Shown in pieces: positions 40,449 through 49,760 of a DNA stretch of 55,802 nucleotides. The notes beneath the pieces were generated by a model, which was not told where the DNA came from, ran no database searches, and saw only the letters and a program-made list of their open reading frames with translations. Source of the DNA: Enterobacter cancerogenus (GTDB lineage Bacteria; Pseudomonadota; Gammaproteobacteria; Enterobacterales; Enterobacteriaceae); NCBI GenBank assembly GCA_000773965.1, contig JRUP01000037.1:1-55802 (forward strand), in the 5' to 3' direction. Positions within the stretch are counted from its first letter, which is position 1; each line of letters begins with the position of its first letter. The position numbers were made by a program, and so were the translations under genes.

Positions 40449-41390
40449 CTACTGACTCAGCGTTGCGTTCAGCGCATCAATGGAAGTCTGCAGACCAGCC
40501 TCCACGCTCATGGTGAGATCTTCCATCTCCAGCGACACATCACCGTTGTAGCCCGTCATGCGCAGCACAGAGAAGAACTCTTTCCACCACTTCAGGTCCT
40601 GACCGCAACCGACTGCAACGTAGTTCCAGGTCCGGGTTTTCGTGTTCGTCACCGGTTGATATTCCATCAAGCCGTCAACGTCGGCCAAACCACGCTCAAT
40701 ACGCGCGTCCTTGCCGTGGACGTGGAACACTGCCCCTTCCAGCTTACGTGCCGCAGCAATCGGGTCCGCGCCCATCGCAATCAGGTGCGAAGGATCGAGG
40801 TTCATGCCGATCATGTCATCCACCTCGTGACGCAGGCGCAGCAATGTCGAGGGGTTGTACACCAATTGGCATGGGAACTCTTCAATCGCGATTTGTTCGA
40901 CGCCATGCTGTTTAGCGTGCTGGACAAATTTCTTCCACCATGGAATGGCCACCTCATTCCACTGATAATCGATCACACCCGGCATATAATCTGGCCATGA
41001 GATGGTAGAGGTAATCCAATTGGGCACGCGATCTTCAGGCCCCCCACCTGGCAGGCCACTCATCATCACGATCTTTTTCACGCCCAACTTGCCTGCCAAC
41101 TCAACCGCGCGATAGCTACTTTTCGTGTGTGTCTCACCCAATTCACCCGGTGCCAACGGGTTCCCCGAGCAGTTTAACGCCACAATGCGCATTTCACGTT
41201 CAGCCAGCTCTTGCTTGAACTTCTCCAGTTTTTCTGGCGAGGCCAGCAGTTCCTCTGTTTTCACGTGCGGACAGGGTGACCATCCACCCGCCGTCATTTC
41301 TACGCCCTCAATACCGTAGCTTTTAACTTTATCCAGCATCGCCGCGAAAGGTAAATCCGCCAGAACGTCAGTACATAATGCAAGCTTCAT
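40449..41390 (-). CDS. Sugar-phosphate isomerase/epimerase family (TIM barrel, xylose-isomerase-like)
   Basis: The 313-residue protein has AP-endonuclease-2/xylose-isomerase-like TIM-barrel features: VEMTAGGWSPCPH near the N-terminus, IAIEEFPCQLVYNP, MNLDPSHLIAMG and HVHGKDARI, which supply Glu, Asp and His metal ligands, and SLEMED near the end. IolE, IolI and other inositol- or keto-sugar-processing enzymes belong to this fold. It is the last gene of a minus-strand operon with an inositol-type dehydrogenase, a PTS IIA protein and an MFS permease, so it should act on the product of that dehydrogenase as an isomerase, epimerase or dehydratase. Confidence 0.85.
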   Translation of the reverse strand: MKLALCTDVLADLPFAAMLDKVKSYGIEGVEMTAGGWSPCPHVKTEELLASPEKLEKFKQELAEREMRIVALNCSGNPLAPGELGETHTKSSYRAVELAGKLGVKKIVMMSGLPGGGPEDRVPNWITSTISWPDYMPGVIDYQWNEVAIPWWKKFVQHAKQHGVEQIAIEEFPCQLVYNPSTLLRLRHEVDDMIGMNLDPSHLIAMGADPIAAARKLEGAVFHVHGKDARIERGLADVDGLMEYQPVTNTKTRTWNYVAVGCGQDLKWWKEFFSVLRMTGYNGDVSLEMEDLTMSVEAGLQTSIDALNATLSQ

Positions 41391-41417
41391 TGTTTAATCC
41401 TTCATCTGGTGCGTAAA

Positions 41418-41846
41418 TCACGCTTTCTCAAATTGTTCGATAAATTCTTGTTTGGTTTTTGCATTGGCTAATAACGTGGTTTTCACTTCATCGCCGAGCA
41501 AATTGGCAATATCAGCCAGCAGTGGAATATGTTCATTTTCAGTTGCCGCAACAGCAACGACGACAAACACCACCTTTCCAGCGCCCCAACTCACACCATT
41601 TGGAAATTGGAAAACCTGATACCCGGTTTTAATCACCTGGTCGAGGTTCTCTTTCGCACAATGAGGGAAAGCAATACCCGCCCCAATATAGGTAGAAACG
41701 CTTTTTTCACGCGCTAACATGCCATTGATAAAGCCAGGTTTTACATAACCGGACTGCTCTAACGCCTTTGCCGCTATCTCAATGGCTTGGTTTTTATTCG
41801 CTGCCCGACATTGCAAATGCAGCGCATCTTCCGTCAGTTTCAACAT
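41418..41846 (-). CDS. Stand-alone PTS IIA protein, fructose/mannitol type
   Basis: The ATG at 41846 is chosen because AGGA lies six bases upstream, whereas it abuts the alternative ATG at 41852; this gives 142 residues. The product is a complete EIIA-Fru/Mtl domain with the phosphorylated histidine at position 62 in GAGIAFPHC. No IIB or IIC gene lies anywhere near; the operon's transporter is a proton-coupled MFS permease. It may therefore be regulatory, reporting PTS phosphorylation state to the permease or dehydrogenase, or be left over from a lost PTS operon. Confidence 0.87.
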   Translation of the reverse strand: MLKLTEDALHLQCRAANKNQAIEIAAKALEQSGYVKPGFINGMLAREKSVSTYIGAGIAFPHCAKENLDQVIKTGYQVFQFPNGVSWGAGKVVFVVVAVAATENEHIPLLADIANLLGDEVKTTLLANAKTKQEFIEQFEKA

Positions 41847-41880
41847 CGTCATTCCTCACTTTTCGCGAGAAGTTAGGTTA

Positions 41881-42891
41881 TTAGCGATAAAGCGCGGGCT
41901 GCTCTGGAATCACCACGTCATGTTTCTCGCCATCTTTCAGCGAGGCCAGACCGGCATCACAGACCAGCGCGACGACGTAGCCATCCCAGGAGGAAGGCCC
42001 GCTCATTTCGCGACCATCACGCACGCTGTCAACAAAATGCTGAACTTCGCGATCGTAAGCCGTTGCAAAACGTTCCATGCAAGATTGCGCAATGTGCTGT
42101 GCATTACCGTTCAATGAACGGGTGCTGATGAACTGTTGTTCCGTCAAAGCGGCAATGGCATTTTCACCAATCACTTCACAGCGGATGTCGTAGCCGTAGT
42201 GGCAATTCACAAACAGTTCATCGTCAATACGAACACCGGATTCGGTTTCGAAGATCACAATCAGCGGATCCTGCAAGTGCGGCAATGCGCGGCGGGTTTT
42301 CTTACGCGGCTTGTCTACACGCACAGACGTGATGTTTTCGTTCAACAAATAGCGAATGATGTCGATTTCGTGAGTGGCGGAGTCGTTAACCGCCATCTCG
42401 AGCGTGTAGCTCTCTGGTACTGACGGGTTGCGGTGAGCACAGTGAATCAACATGATGTCGCCCAACGCGCCCCCCTCAATCGACTGCTTCAGCGCCTGAT
42501 AACCCGGGTCAAAACGACGCATAAAGCCCAATTGTAAAAGGCGCTTACCCGCTTTAACCTCTGCATCAATAATTTCTTTCGATTCATCAGCCGTTGGTGT
42601 CAGCGGTTTTTCGCAGAATACGGGCTTGCCCGCATTAAAGGCTGCCAAAATTTGCGCTTTGTGTACCGGACCAATAGAGCAGATAAATACTGCATCGACC
42701 AATTCGGAATTGATCATCTCTTCTGCATCATAAAACGCGGTGGCACCAAATTCGTTCGCCACGGCATCGGCTGTTGTGTGGTTAATATCGCAAACAGCAG
42801 TAACTTGCGCGCCGGAAATAACATGGTGGAAGCGTTTCAGATGGTCCCGGCCGATCATGCCCAGACCAATTAAGCCGATTTTGACTGTCAT
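41881..42891 (-). CDS. Gfo/Idh/MocA oxidoreductase, inositol 2-dehydrogenase-like
   Basis: The 336-residue protein has an N-terminal Rossmann fold (IGLIGLGMIGRDHLKRF) and the family's EKPLT motif (VFCEKPLTPTADES, near residue 95). The catalytic region DSATHEIDIIRYLL has the Asp-x3-His pair of inositol dehydrogenases. This best fits IolG-type enzymes that oxidise myo- or scyllo-inositol with NAD+; related sugars are possible. It follows the MFS permease by 15 bases and precedes the PTS IIA gene. No iolB, C, D or E set is present, so any full pathway would need genes elsewhere. Confidence 0.87.
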   Translation of the reverse strand: MTVKIGLIGLGMIGRDHLKRFHHVISGAQVTAVCDINHTTADAVANEFGATAFYDAEEMINSELVDAVFICSIGPVHKAQILAAFNAGKPVFCEKPLTPTADESKEIIDAEVKAGKRLLQLGFMRRFDPGYQALKQSIEGGALGDIMLIHCAHRNPSVPESYTLEMAVNDSATHEIDIIRYLLNENITSVRVDKPRKKTRRALPHLQDPLIVIFETESGVRIDDELFVNCHYGYDIRCEVIGENAIAALTEQQFISTRSLNGNAQHIAQSCMERFATAYDREVQHFVDSVRDGREMSGPSSWDGYVVALVCDAGLASLKDGEKHDVVIPEQPALYR

Positions 42892-42906
42892 TTATTCATC
42901 CTCAGG

Positions 42907-44316
42907 TTAAAAACGAAATTTCTTTTCAATCTGTTCTAGAGTCAGGCCACGCGTTTCTGGTAAATATTTCACCAGCAGAATAAGCATGATGACGTTGGTC
43001 GCACCGAAGAAACCGAAAGTCATGCCGCCACCGTAATGGCTAAGCAAATAAGGGAAGATGGATTGGATCATAAAGTCGAAGATCCACAGGCCAAATACCG
43101 CAAAGCCCATGCCGACACCACGCATTCTTAATGGATAGATTTCCGCTAACATCAGCCAGAATACCGGCGCAATCCAACCCTGCATAAACACCAGGAATAC
43201 CAACATCAAGCCAAGAATGACATAAGGTGCGTTGGCGAAATTGGCATGCAGCGTATCCACTCCGTTGACGGTTTCAGTGTGGAAGAAGAATTTAAACGCC
43301 AGGCCAATCAACACCAGGCTAACGGTTACCCCAGCCTGACCGGTGAAAAACATTTTTCGGCGTGAATGCTTGCCAATCAACGCCATGCCCAGCAACGTTG
43401 CCAATACGGAGATAATGCCGTTTGCCACCGCGCCGGTAACCGCTGCCGCATCACCGAGCCCAGTTGCTTTCAGGACGGTTGGCGCGTAGTACATGATGGT
43501 GTTGACTCCAGTCACTCGGGTGGCCAGCACAATCATTAAACCAATCAAAACCAGTTGAATCACCCAGCGATTTTTTAGCTCAGCGAACAGATTAAACTTC
43601 ACCTGATCAGCCTTAACGATCTGCTGAATCTCTTTCACTTCGCGGTCTACTTCCTCCGGAAGGCGCAATGTTTTCAGCACCTTCACGGCTTTATCTGTTT
43701 CGCCACGGCGAATAAAGAAGCGTGGCGATTCAGGCATCATTAACATCCCGAACCACAAAAGCGCACCTGGCAGTGCGGGAATCGCCAGCATAATGCGCCA
43801 GTTGTGCTGCATCTCTGGATACAGGTTTACAATCGCAGCGTTAACGGAATACGCCAGGAATTGCCCGGTCACGATCATTAATTCGTTGACCGTCACCAAT
43901 CGTTCACGCTGATCTGCCCGCGCTAATTCGGAAATATAAATAGGTACTGTAACGGAGGCACAGCCCACCGCTAAGCCCAGAATAAAGCGGGCCACAATCA
44001 TTGAGGGCACATCCCAGGCGAATGCAGTGCCTAAAGCGCCAAGCATAAAGATAGCTGCAACCCATAGCAGGTTTTTACGCCTCCCCTGTTTATCCGATAA
44101 ATATCCGCCAAATAACGATCCAAGTGCCGCACCGAATAACAGGAATGAGGTAATAAAACCTTCCTGCGCAGGTGTCAGATTCAGGTCATACTTCATGAAG
44201 ATCAGCGCACCGGAAATAACACCGGTGTCGTAACCAAAGCATAAACCACCAATCGTCGAAACAATGGTAATTAACCGCATGCGCTGAGGATTTTGCAGGT
44301 TCGTTTTATTATACAT
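42907..44316 (-). CDS. MFS sugar porter (inositol/galactose-proton symporter type)
   Basis: The 469-residue protein has 12 helices and the sugar-porter signatures: GYDTGVISGALIFM (helix 1), GGYLSDKQGRRKNL (loop 2-3), PESPRFFIRRG (PESPR motif, after helix 6), GHSRRKMF-type loop 8-9 and PETRGLTLEQIE near the C-terminus. IolT and GalP-type proteins share this pattern. With the inositol-type dehydrogenase directly downstream, myo-inositol or an isomer is the likely substrate. It is the first gene of the operon; the divergent AraC regulator lies about 750 bases upstream. Confidence 0.9.
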   Translation of the reverse strand: MYNKTNLQNPQRMRLITIVSTIGGLCFGYDTGVISGALIFMKYDLNLTPAQEGFITSFLLFGAALGSLFGGYLSDKQGRRKNLLWVAAIFMLGALGTAFAWDVPSMIVARFILGLAVGCASVTVPIYISELARADQRERLVTVNELMIVTGQFLAYSVNAAIVNLYPEMQHNWRIMLAIPALPGALLWFGMLMMPESPRFFIRRGETDKAVKVLKTLRLPEEVDREVKEIQQIVKADQVKFNLFAELKNRWVIQLVLIGLMIVLATRVTGVNTIMYYAPTVLKATGLGDAAAVTGAVANGIISVLATLLGMALIGKHSRRKMFFTGQAGVTVSLVLIGLAFKFFFHTETVNGVDTLHANFANAPYVILGLMLVFLVFMQGWIAPVFWLMLAEIYPLRMRGVGMGFAVFGLWIFDFMIQSIFPYLLSHYGGGMTFGFFGATNVIMLILLVKYLPETRGLTLEQIEKKFRF

Positions 44317-44584
44317 AGCTGTTCCATCTGGTTGTAAGGTAAAACCGTTGCAAGCCGTATTTTTGGTCAGTCGTCGCTGAGGAATTTTACGCAGCCTGAA
44401 TCAGAACATTTATTTAATGCACAACATCATTATTGTTATTTTCTGGCAACGCTGAACACACTGCCAGTCCCCTTCTCGTTACAACAACGTTATATCAAAG
44501 TGAATTCCAAACACCAGTTGCTCTCGCCCACACGATTTAACAGCGTGCGAAAGATCATATATTCCTCACAAAAAACACAAAAAC

Positions 44585-44600
44585 CAGTGATTAAAGTCAC
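44585..44600. promoter_or_regulatory. CRP-site candidate for the inositol-type operon
   Basis: AGTGA-N6-TCACA matches the CRP core at 9 of 10 positions, 269 bases upstream of the MFS start. Confidence 0.5.
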
Positions 44601-44889
44601 ATTGCAAATATTATGCATTGACATAGCAAGAATGAAGACAGATTAAAAAAAGCCATTTTTTCACATGTTTGTTAAAATATTTCTTCGCGACTATGGCACG
44701 CATTCAATGGCACTTATCGCCTGTGGTTTCGACAATTTTGTATTTCCACCTGTTCGAATACAGCAATATTAATGATATTTTCATTTTAGCCCTCAACTTA
44801 TCCCTATTGATTGCAAGTTCATGCCGCTCAACACAACATCATGCTTTCCTGGTATTTAATGAGTGGGTGTATTTTGATCAAAATAAAAG

Positions 44890-44905
44890 TGTGACGACGA
44901 TCAAA
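44890..44905. promoter_or_regulatory. CRP-site candidate upstream of the araC-type gene
   Basis: TGTGA-N6-TCAAA matches the CRP core at 9 of 10 positions, about 165 bases upstream of the regulator start. Confidence 0.4.
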
Positions 44906-45070
44906 CTTATATTTTAACCAATGTTTAAAAAACAAAAATCAACACCTGGCACTCTCCTAAAATCATCAGAGCCTTACCTGTCAATGGATTAAACATCAGT
45001 AAAAAGCAAAAATGATGATTACGAGGCTGAAAACTAATGCAAGAATAGCGCTATACCAACAGGAGCTACC

Positions 45071-45940
45071 ATGATTACCTTTTGCATCAATGAACATCCC
45101 TCCGCCCGTGGCTTCGACAACAGTTTGCGTCCGCGCCTGGCGTTTATGTGCAAAGCAGAAGGTAAGGAAGAGGCCATTCCTCGCGTCATGCACAAGCATG
45201 ATGACCGCTTTGAAGTGATGTTCATACGCTCAGGCAGTGGCATCTACAACATCGATGGCCGAGGCTATAACGTCAAGCAAGGCGATATCATGTTGTTTAA
45301 CGCGAATGTACTTCATGACGAAAGCCCTGATGCGTCAGAGGATTTATTGATCTTCAGTTGCGGCGTCGAACAACTTAAGGTTGATGGCTTGCCTCTCAAT
45401 GTTCTCACCACGCGCGCCCAACCTGCCGTGATGCCGAGCGGTGAGTTCTATGATGAAATTTGCCAGTTGTTTGATCAGATGTGGGCGCACGTTAACAGCA
45501 AAAGGCTTTACAGTGCTGAGATAGGCGATAATCTGCTCAGCGTTCTCTTATTACTATGCCGCAACCTTTGGATGGAGAACAAACAAGAGCATGAGACCAA
45601 CAACACGTTATTAGGACAGCGCATAAAAGATTATATTGATAATCATTACAAAGAAGATATTGCGCTAAGTTCTATCACTGCTGCCCTCAATATGAATCAA
45701 TTCTATCTGGCTCATGTCTTCAAAGACTACTCCGGATATTCACCTAAGCAATATCAAACCCGCCGTCGGATTGGCGAAGCACAGAATTTATTATTAAGCA
45801 CTAATTTGGGTGTCACCGAAATCGCCAACGCGGTGGGCTATGATAACGTCAACAACTTCCATCGCATCTTTCATAATCTTGTCGGCATTCCGCCTGCGCG
45901 CTATAAAAAATTCTGGCTGACAGGACAACTCAATCGTTAA
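45071..45940 (+). CDS. AraC-family regulator
   Basis: The 289-residue protein has an N-terminal cupin-type ligand domain (about 20-150; HKHDDRFEVMFIRSGSGIYNIDGRGYNVKQGDIMLFN) and two C-terminal helix-turn-helix units (about 190-285; EDIALSSITAALNMNQFYLAHVFKDYSGYSPKQYQ and GVTEIANAVGYDNVNNFHRIFHNLVGIPPARYK). Both recognition-helix regions are intact. AGGAG precedes the ATG. It is divergent from the inositol-type operon and is the obvious activator of it, with the imported sugar as likely ligand. Confidence 0.9.
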   Translation: MITFCINEHPSARGFDNSLRPRLAFMCKAEGKEEAIPRVMHKHDDRFEVMFIRSGSGIYNIDGRGYNVKQGDIMLFNANVLHDESPDASEDLLIFSCGVEQLKVDGLPLNVLTTRAQPAVMPSGEFYDEICQLFDQMWAHVNSKRLYSAEIGDNLLSVLLLLCRNLWMENKQEHETNNTLLGQRIKDYIDNHYKEDIALSSITAALNMNQFYLAHVFKDYSGYSPKQYQTRRRIGEAQNLLLSTNLGVTEIANAVGYDNVNNFHRIFHNLVGIPPARYKKFWLTGQLNR

Positions 45941-45963
45941 TTTTTCGTTCTTCCAAAAGCAAA

Positions 45964-45983
45964 ATGCCCTCTTCCGAGGGCAT
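45964..45983. terminator. Bidirectional terminator between araC-type and yncE-like genes
   Basis: ATGCCCTC and GAGGGCAT form a perfect 8-bp stem with a TTCC loop, flanked by AAAA upstream and CTTTT downstream, so it works for both convergent genes. Confidence 0.85.
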
Positions 45984-46000
45984 CTTTTCATAGCGCAATC

Positions 46001-47092
46001 TTATTTCAGTGTAATACGCGCAATACCATCGGTGCCTTTAGTTGAAGAGTCTTTATTGAACTCGGCCTTCAAGGTCACATACAGGGTATTGTTATCCGGT
46101 CCAATCAGCAGGCTGTTGGGATTCTGTTCGAATGACCAACTGTTCTTCACTGCGTAAGTGGTGGCATCTAACTGCAGTACTTTCTTCGATTCGCGCTGGC
46201 TGATGAAGATCTCATTGCGCTTCGCATCGAATTTAATACCCAGAGAATCACCTTCGATACGCTTGATCACTTTACCGGTACGCTCATCAAAGACCAACGT
46301 GGCTTTGCCTTTAGAATCGTCAGTCACAAACAGGCGGCCAGTGGATGGATCTTCTGCCATGTTCAGGAACAGATACTCTTTACCGTCACCGGCTGTCCAG
46401 CGCTTCTCGATTTTGTGGGTGCGCGGATTTATCACCAGGATCTCGCCAGAGCCGTTGGCCGCATAAATACGTTCAGTAACCGGAGAGTAAATAATGCCCG
46501 TTACCCATTTGCCCGCATTTTTGATCTCGGTTTTCAGTTTGAAGGTCTTAGTATCGACCACGGAGATATAACCTGGATCGGCCACTCGACCGACATACAA
46601 CTCATTGCCATGCCACAGCACTTCACGCGCACCCGCTGGGTAGCCTTCTTTGCTGATTTTGCCCGGGAACACTAAGCGCTGCAGCACTTTACCGCTTTGC
46701 GCGTCCACTTTGGAGATAGCGCCATCCAGTGAGTTGGTGGTGTAGAACACGCTGCCCTGCTCATCGATCGCCGTACCAAAGTTTTTCAGATCGGTGTGAG
46801 TCTCACCCTTGGTCTCAAGCGTCGCAGGATCGAGACGATAGATCATACCGCCGTTAACATCTTTGAATGCCTGTGCGCTGGCGACAAACAGTGCTTTCGA
46901 TGCTGGAGAGTAGGCCATTTCGTACAGACCATCGCCCAGGTCGCGTTTCAACACTGCGGTATCAACCGGTTTTACAGTCTCAGCGGCTGGTGCCTCGGCT
47001 TTTTTGGCAGGTGCCTGGCAAGCCGTCAGGCTAAATGCTGCGGCGATCGCCATAGCAACAGTGGCTTTACGCGGGCTAAACAACGATTTCAT
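46001..47092 (-). CDS. yncE: YncE-like beta-propeller lipoprotein
   Basis: The ATG at 47092 is chosen because GGAG lies six bases upstream, giving 363 residues; it then starts with a lipoprotein signal ending SLTAC (E. coli YncE has an ordinary signal and no lipid cysteine). The body is a seven-bladed propeller: GLYEMAYSPASKALFVASAQ, MIYRLDPATLE and repeated VxxIDxxTxKV-type blades align well with YncE. E. coli yncE is Fur-repressed, and a Fur-like site lies upstream here. It is divergent from fhuE. The biochemical role of YncE is not settled; DNA binding and envelope functions have been proposed. Confidence 0.82.
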   Translation of the reverse strand: MKSLFSPRKATVAMAIAAAFSLTACQAPAKKAEAPAAETVKPVDTAVLKRDLGDGLYEMAYSPASKALFVASAQAFKDVNGGMIYRLDPATLETKGETHTDLKNFGTAIDEQGSVFYTTNSLDGAISKVDAQSGKVLQRLVFPGKISKEGYPAGAREVLWHGNELYVGRVADPGYISVVDTKTFKLKTEIKNAGKWVTGIIYSPVTERIYAANGSGEILVINPRTHKIEKRWTAGDGKEYLFLNMAEDPSTGRLFVTDDSKGKATLVFDERTGKVIKRIEGDSLGIKFDAKRNEIFISQRESKKVLQLDATTYAVKNSWSFEQNPNSLLIGPDNNTLYVTLKAEFNKDSSTKGTDGIARITLK

Positions 47093-47152
47093 GCTGAACT
47101 CCATCAATGGATGAACGGCTCCGACCACATCGTAGCGGGCGGAAAATATAAG

Positions 47153-47171
47153 AAGAATGAGAATCATACGC
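47153..47171. promoter_or_regulatory. Fur-box candidate upstream of the yncE-like gene
   Basis: AAGAATGAGAATCATACGC contains AATGAGAATCAT, close to the Fur core AATGATAATCAT, 61 bases upstream of the start. Confidence 0.6.
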
Positions 47172-47404
47172 ATTAACGTAAAGTAATCAAATATTCGCGT
47201 GGATTTATGTGCTCATTCCATCCACTTAATGAAATGAGCGTTCAGCCAAATCGGGCGCTGTGTAGGGCTAAAACGAGTAAAATCTTGCCTGATAAATGTG
47301 AAAACGTCCGCAACTAGCGGGTTATAAATCCATCTAGTGAACTGAATTTCCTAGAATTTACACATTATTACACTTCAAATTGAATCCTTGCGAGATTCTA
47401 TAAA

Positions 47405-47423
47405 GCAAATGATTATCATTGGC
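47405..47423. promoter_or_regulatory. Fur-box candidate upstream of fhuE
   Basis: GCAAATGATTATCATTGGC contains AATGATTATCATT, a strong match to the palindromic Fur consensus, 120 bases upstream of the fhuE start. Confidence 0.8.
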
Positions 47424-47542
47424 GTTCGTAATTAGATAGTGCATTCGTTTGTTCTGCCCTTTTGGGTAGCACGACGCAACCACCAGCATAACAACCGAAG
47501 CGTAATGGCTTCTTATAACCATCATTTACCACGGAAACGATT

Positions 47543-49720
47543 ATGTCCTCGAACGGCAGGGAATCAGGCATCCGCAAAACGTTTAGCGTTTCATTGTTGG
47601 CGATGGCAGTACACGCCCTTCTCAACCCCACATTGGCGCAGGCTGCTGATACCACTCAGCAGGATCTGGTGGTGAATGCCACCAGCAACGACAGCAGTGA
47701 TGACACTGAAAAGCAGGACTATGCGGTGAAAACCACGCGAGCGGGCACCAAGCTGCTACTCACCCCGCGCGATGTGCCGCAATCAGTGAGCGTGGTGACG
47801 CAACAGCGTATGCAGGATCAGCAGCTACAAACTGTCACCGACGTGTTGAATAACACCACTGGTATCACCAGCAATTTGGTGGATTCTGAACGTTCCGAAT
47901 ACTATTCCCGCGGCTTCAAAATCACTAACTTCACCTTTGATGGTATCCCCACTTCTACGGGTGATAACTGGAACTACGGTGACGCGGCATCTGATACCGC
48001 CATTTATGATCGTATTGAAGTGGTACGCGGCGCAACGGGCCTGATGACTGGGGCTGGCAGCCCTTCCGCTTCGGTCAACATGGTGCGTAAACACGCCGAC
48101 AGTAAAGATTTTACTGGCTCGGTCAGCGCCAGCTATGGCAGTTGGAACAAACAACGCTATGTCGCTGATATTGCCGGGCCGTTGAACAGTGAAGGTTCGC
48201 TCCGCGGGCGCGTGGTAACGGGTTATCAGGATCAGGACAGTTGGCTCGATCGCTATCATAAAAATAAGAAGTTCCTTTATGGCGTGGTCGATGCGGATAT
48301 CACCGCTAATACTACCCTTTCATTAGGTTATGACTACGAAAAGGCCGATACGCGCGATCCTACCTGGGGTGGCTTACCGGATTTCTATAGCAACGGTTCT
48401 CTTACGCACTACAACCGCAGCCTGAACTCCGCCGCCGATTGGACTTACTATCACACTGAAATACAGAAGGTTTACGCCGATCTGGTGCATAACTTCGATA
48501 ACGGCTGGAGCTTCCATGTGAATGGTACCCATGCCAAAAATACCTTTAGCGATAAGTTGCTTAACCTGTATAGCGCATTCCCTGACGAGAGTACCGGCGA
48601 AGGCGTAACCGGCTACGGCAGCCTGGACCGTGGTAAACGTGAACTGACCTCCGTTGATGGTTACGCCAGCGGCCCGTTTGAGTTATTTGGCCGTCAGCAC
48701 CAGTTGATGGCTGGCTTGAGTTACAGCCGCCAGCACAACCAGACTTACAGCCAGGATGGCGTCACTGACCTGGATGAATATGATATTACCGCCGCTGATA
48801 TGGGGCCATTTAACAACAACTGGAACGGCAATCTTGCTGAGCCGCAGTGGCAAGGTTGGTATCTGAATGCCAATGATGTCATTCGCCAGAAGTCTGCTTA
48901 TACCGCCGCGCGTATTTCATTGGCCGATCCACTATCACTGATTATTGGTGCTCGCTACACCGAATGGAGCACCAACGGCAGCAGCGGCGATATGACCCAG
49001 CACAACACCACGCCGTATGCCGGTCTGGTGTATGACATCAATGATACCTGGTCTGCGTATGCCAGCTATACGTCGATTTTCCAGCCTCAAACCTATCGCA
49101 ATAGCTCAGGCCACTACCTTTCTCCGGTTACCGGAAAAAGCTACGAAACGGGGTTAAAATCGGCCTGGTATGACGGTCGTTTGACCGCAACCTTTGCGGT
49201 ATTCCGCATTCAGCAAGAAAATGTCGGGACAGCAGAGGATGGCGTCTACGTTAATAACAGCAGCGAGCAGGCCTACACCGCCACTAAGGGCGCACGCAGC
49301 AAAGGCGCCGAGTTTGAACTGAACGGTGCGCTTACCGACAACCTGCAGTTGACCTTCGGCGCAACGCGCTATGTAGCGCGTGATTCGGATGGTCGTTATA
49401 ACCCTGATCAACCGCAAACCCAGTTCAAGCTGTTTACCCGATACAACGTACCGATGTTGCCTGACCTGACCATCGGTGGCGGTATTAACTGGCAGAACCG
49501 CGTATTTGAAGATGTGAGCGCGCCAGATGGCAGCACCCAGCGCGTGTATCAGGGAAGCTATCCACTGGCAAACCTGTTTGCCCGTTATCAGGTCACCAAA
49601 CAGGTTGCGGTGCAAGCTAACGTCGATAACTTATTCGACCGTGAGTACTACACCTATATGAACAACTATGTTTACGGTGAGCCGCGCAACTTCTCGGTTA
49701 GCGTGTCATATCAATTCTGA
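47543..49720 (+). CDS. fhuE: TonB-dependent siderophore receptor FhuE
   Basis: The 725-residue length is close to E. coli FhuE (729). After a signal peptide ending NPTLAQA come a TonB-box region, the plug (about 60-190; TPRDVPQSVSVVTQQRMQDQQLQ and IEVVRGATGLMTGAGSPSASVNMVRKHA are nearly FhuE-identical) and a 22-strand barrel ending NFSVSVSYQF. FhuE imports ferric coprogen, rhodotorulic acid and related hydroxamates. A strong Fur box upstream implies iron repression. It is divergent from the yncE-like gene and ends at a strong terminator. Confidence 0.92.
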   Translation: MSSNGRESGIRKTFSVSLLAMAVHALLNPTLAQAADTTQQDLVVNATSNDSSDDTEKQDYAVKTTRAGTKLLLTPRDVPQSVSVVTQQRMQDQQLQTVTDVLNNTTGITSNLVDSERSEYYSRGFKITNFTFDGIPTSTGDNWNYGDAASDTAIYDRIEVVRGATGLMTGAGSPSASVNMVRKHADSKDFTGSVSASYGSWNKQRYVADIAGPLNSEGSLRGRVVTGYQDQDSWLDRYHKNKKFLYGVVDADITANTTLSLGYDYEKADTRDPTWGGLPDFYSNGSLTHYNRSLNSAADWTYYHTEIQKVYADLVHNFDNGWSFHVNGTHAKNTFSDKLLNLYSAFPDESTGEGVTGYGSLDRGKRELTSVDGYASGPFELFGRQHQLMAGLSYSRQHNQTYSQDGVTDLDEYDITAADMGPFNNNWNGNLAEPQWQGWYLNANDVIRQKSAYTAARISLADPLSLIIGARYTEWSTNGSSGDMTQHNTTPYAGLVYDINDTWSAYASYTSIFQPQTYRNSSGHYLSPVTGKSYETGLKSAWYDGRLTATFAVFRIQQENVGTAEDGVYVNNSSEQAYTATKGARSKGAEFELNGALTDNLQLTFGATRYVARDSDGRYNPDQPQTQFKLFTRYNVPMLPDLTIGGGINWQNRVFEDVSAPDGSTQRVYQGSYPLANLFARYQVTKQVAVQANVDNLFDREYYTYMNNYVYGEPRNFSVSVSYQF

Positions 49721-49727
49721 TAAAAAA

Positions 49728-49750
49728 ATCCCCGGCGTCAGGCCGGGGAT
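49728..49750. terminator. Bidirectional terminator between fhuE and the NlpC/P60 gene
   Basis: ATCCCCGGC and GCCGGGGAT form a perfect 9-bp stem with a GTCAG loop. A run of A residues on one side gives a T-run for the minus-strand gene. Confidence 0.88.
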
Positions 49751-49760
49751 ACTTTCTGCA

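Larger units (their letters stand above)
44317..45070. other. Long divergent regulatory region, inositol-type operon and araC-type gene
   Basis: This 754-base AT-rich region has no convincing gene. It holds two CRP-site candidates (44585-44600 and 44890-44905). Its length suggests several regulator-binding sites or DNA looping. Confidence 0.5.
47093..47542. other. Divergent Fur-type control region, yncE-like and fhuE
   Basis: No gene is visible. Two Fur-box-like sites lie here, one per gene (47153-47171 and 47405-47423). The remainder is AT-rich promoter sequence. Confidence 0.55.

Noticed and set aside
44669..44917. 82-codon plus-strand ORF in the inositol/araC intergenic region
   Set aside because: No ribosome site, AT-driven composition without a protein-like pattern, and it covers candidate CRP-site sequence; probably chance.
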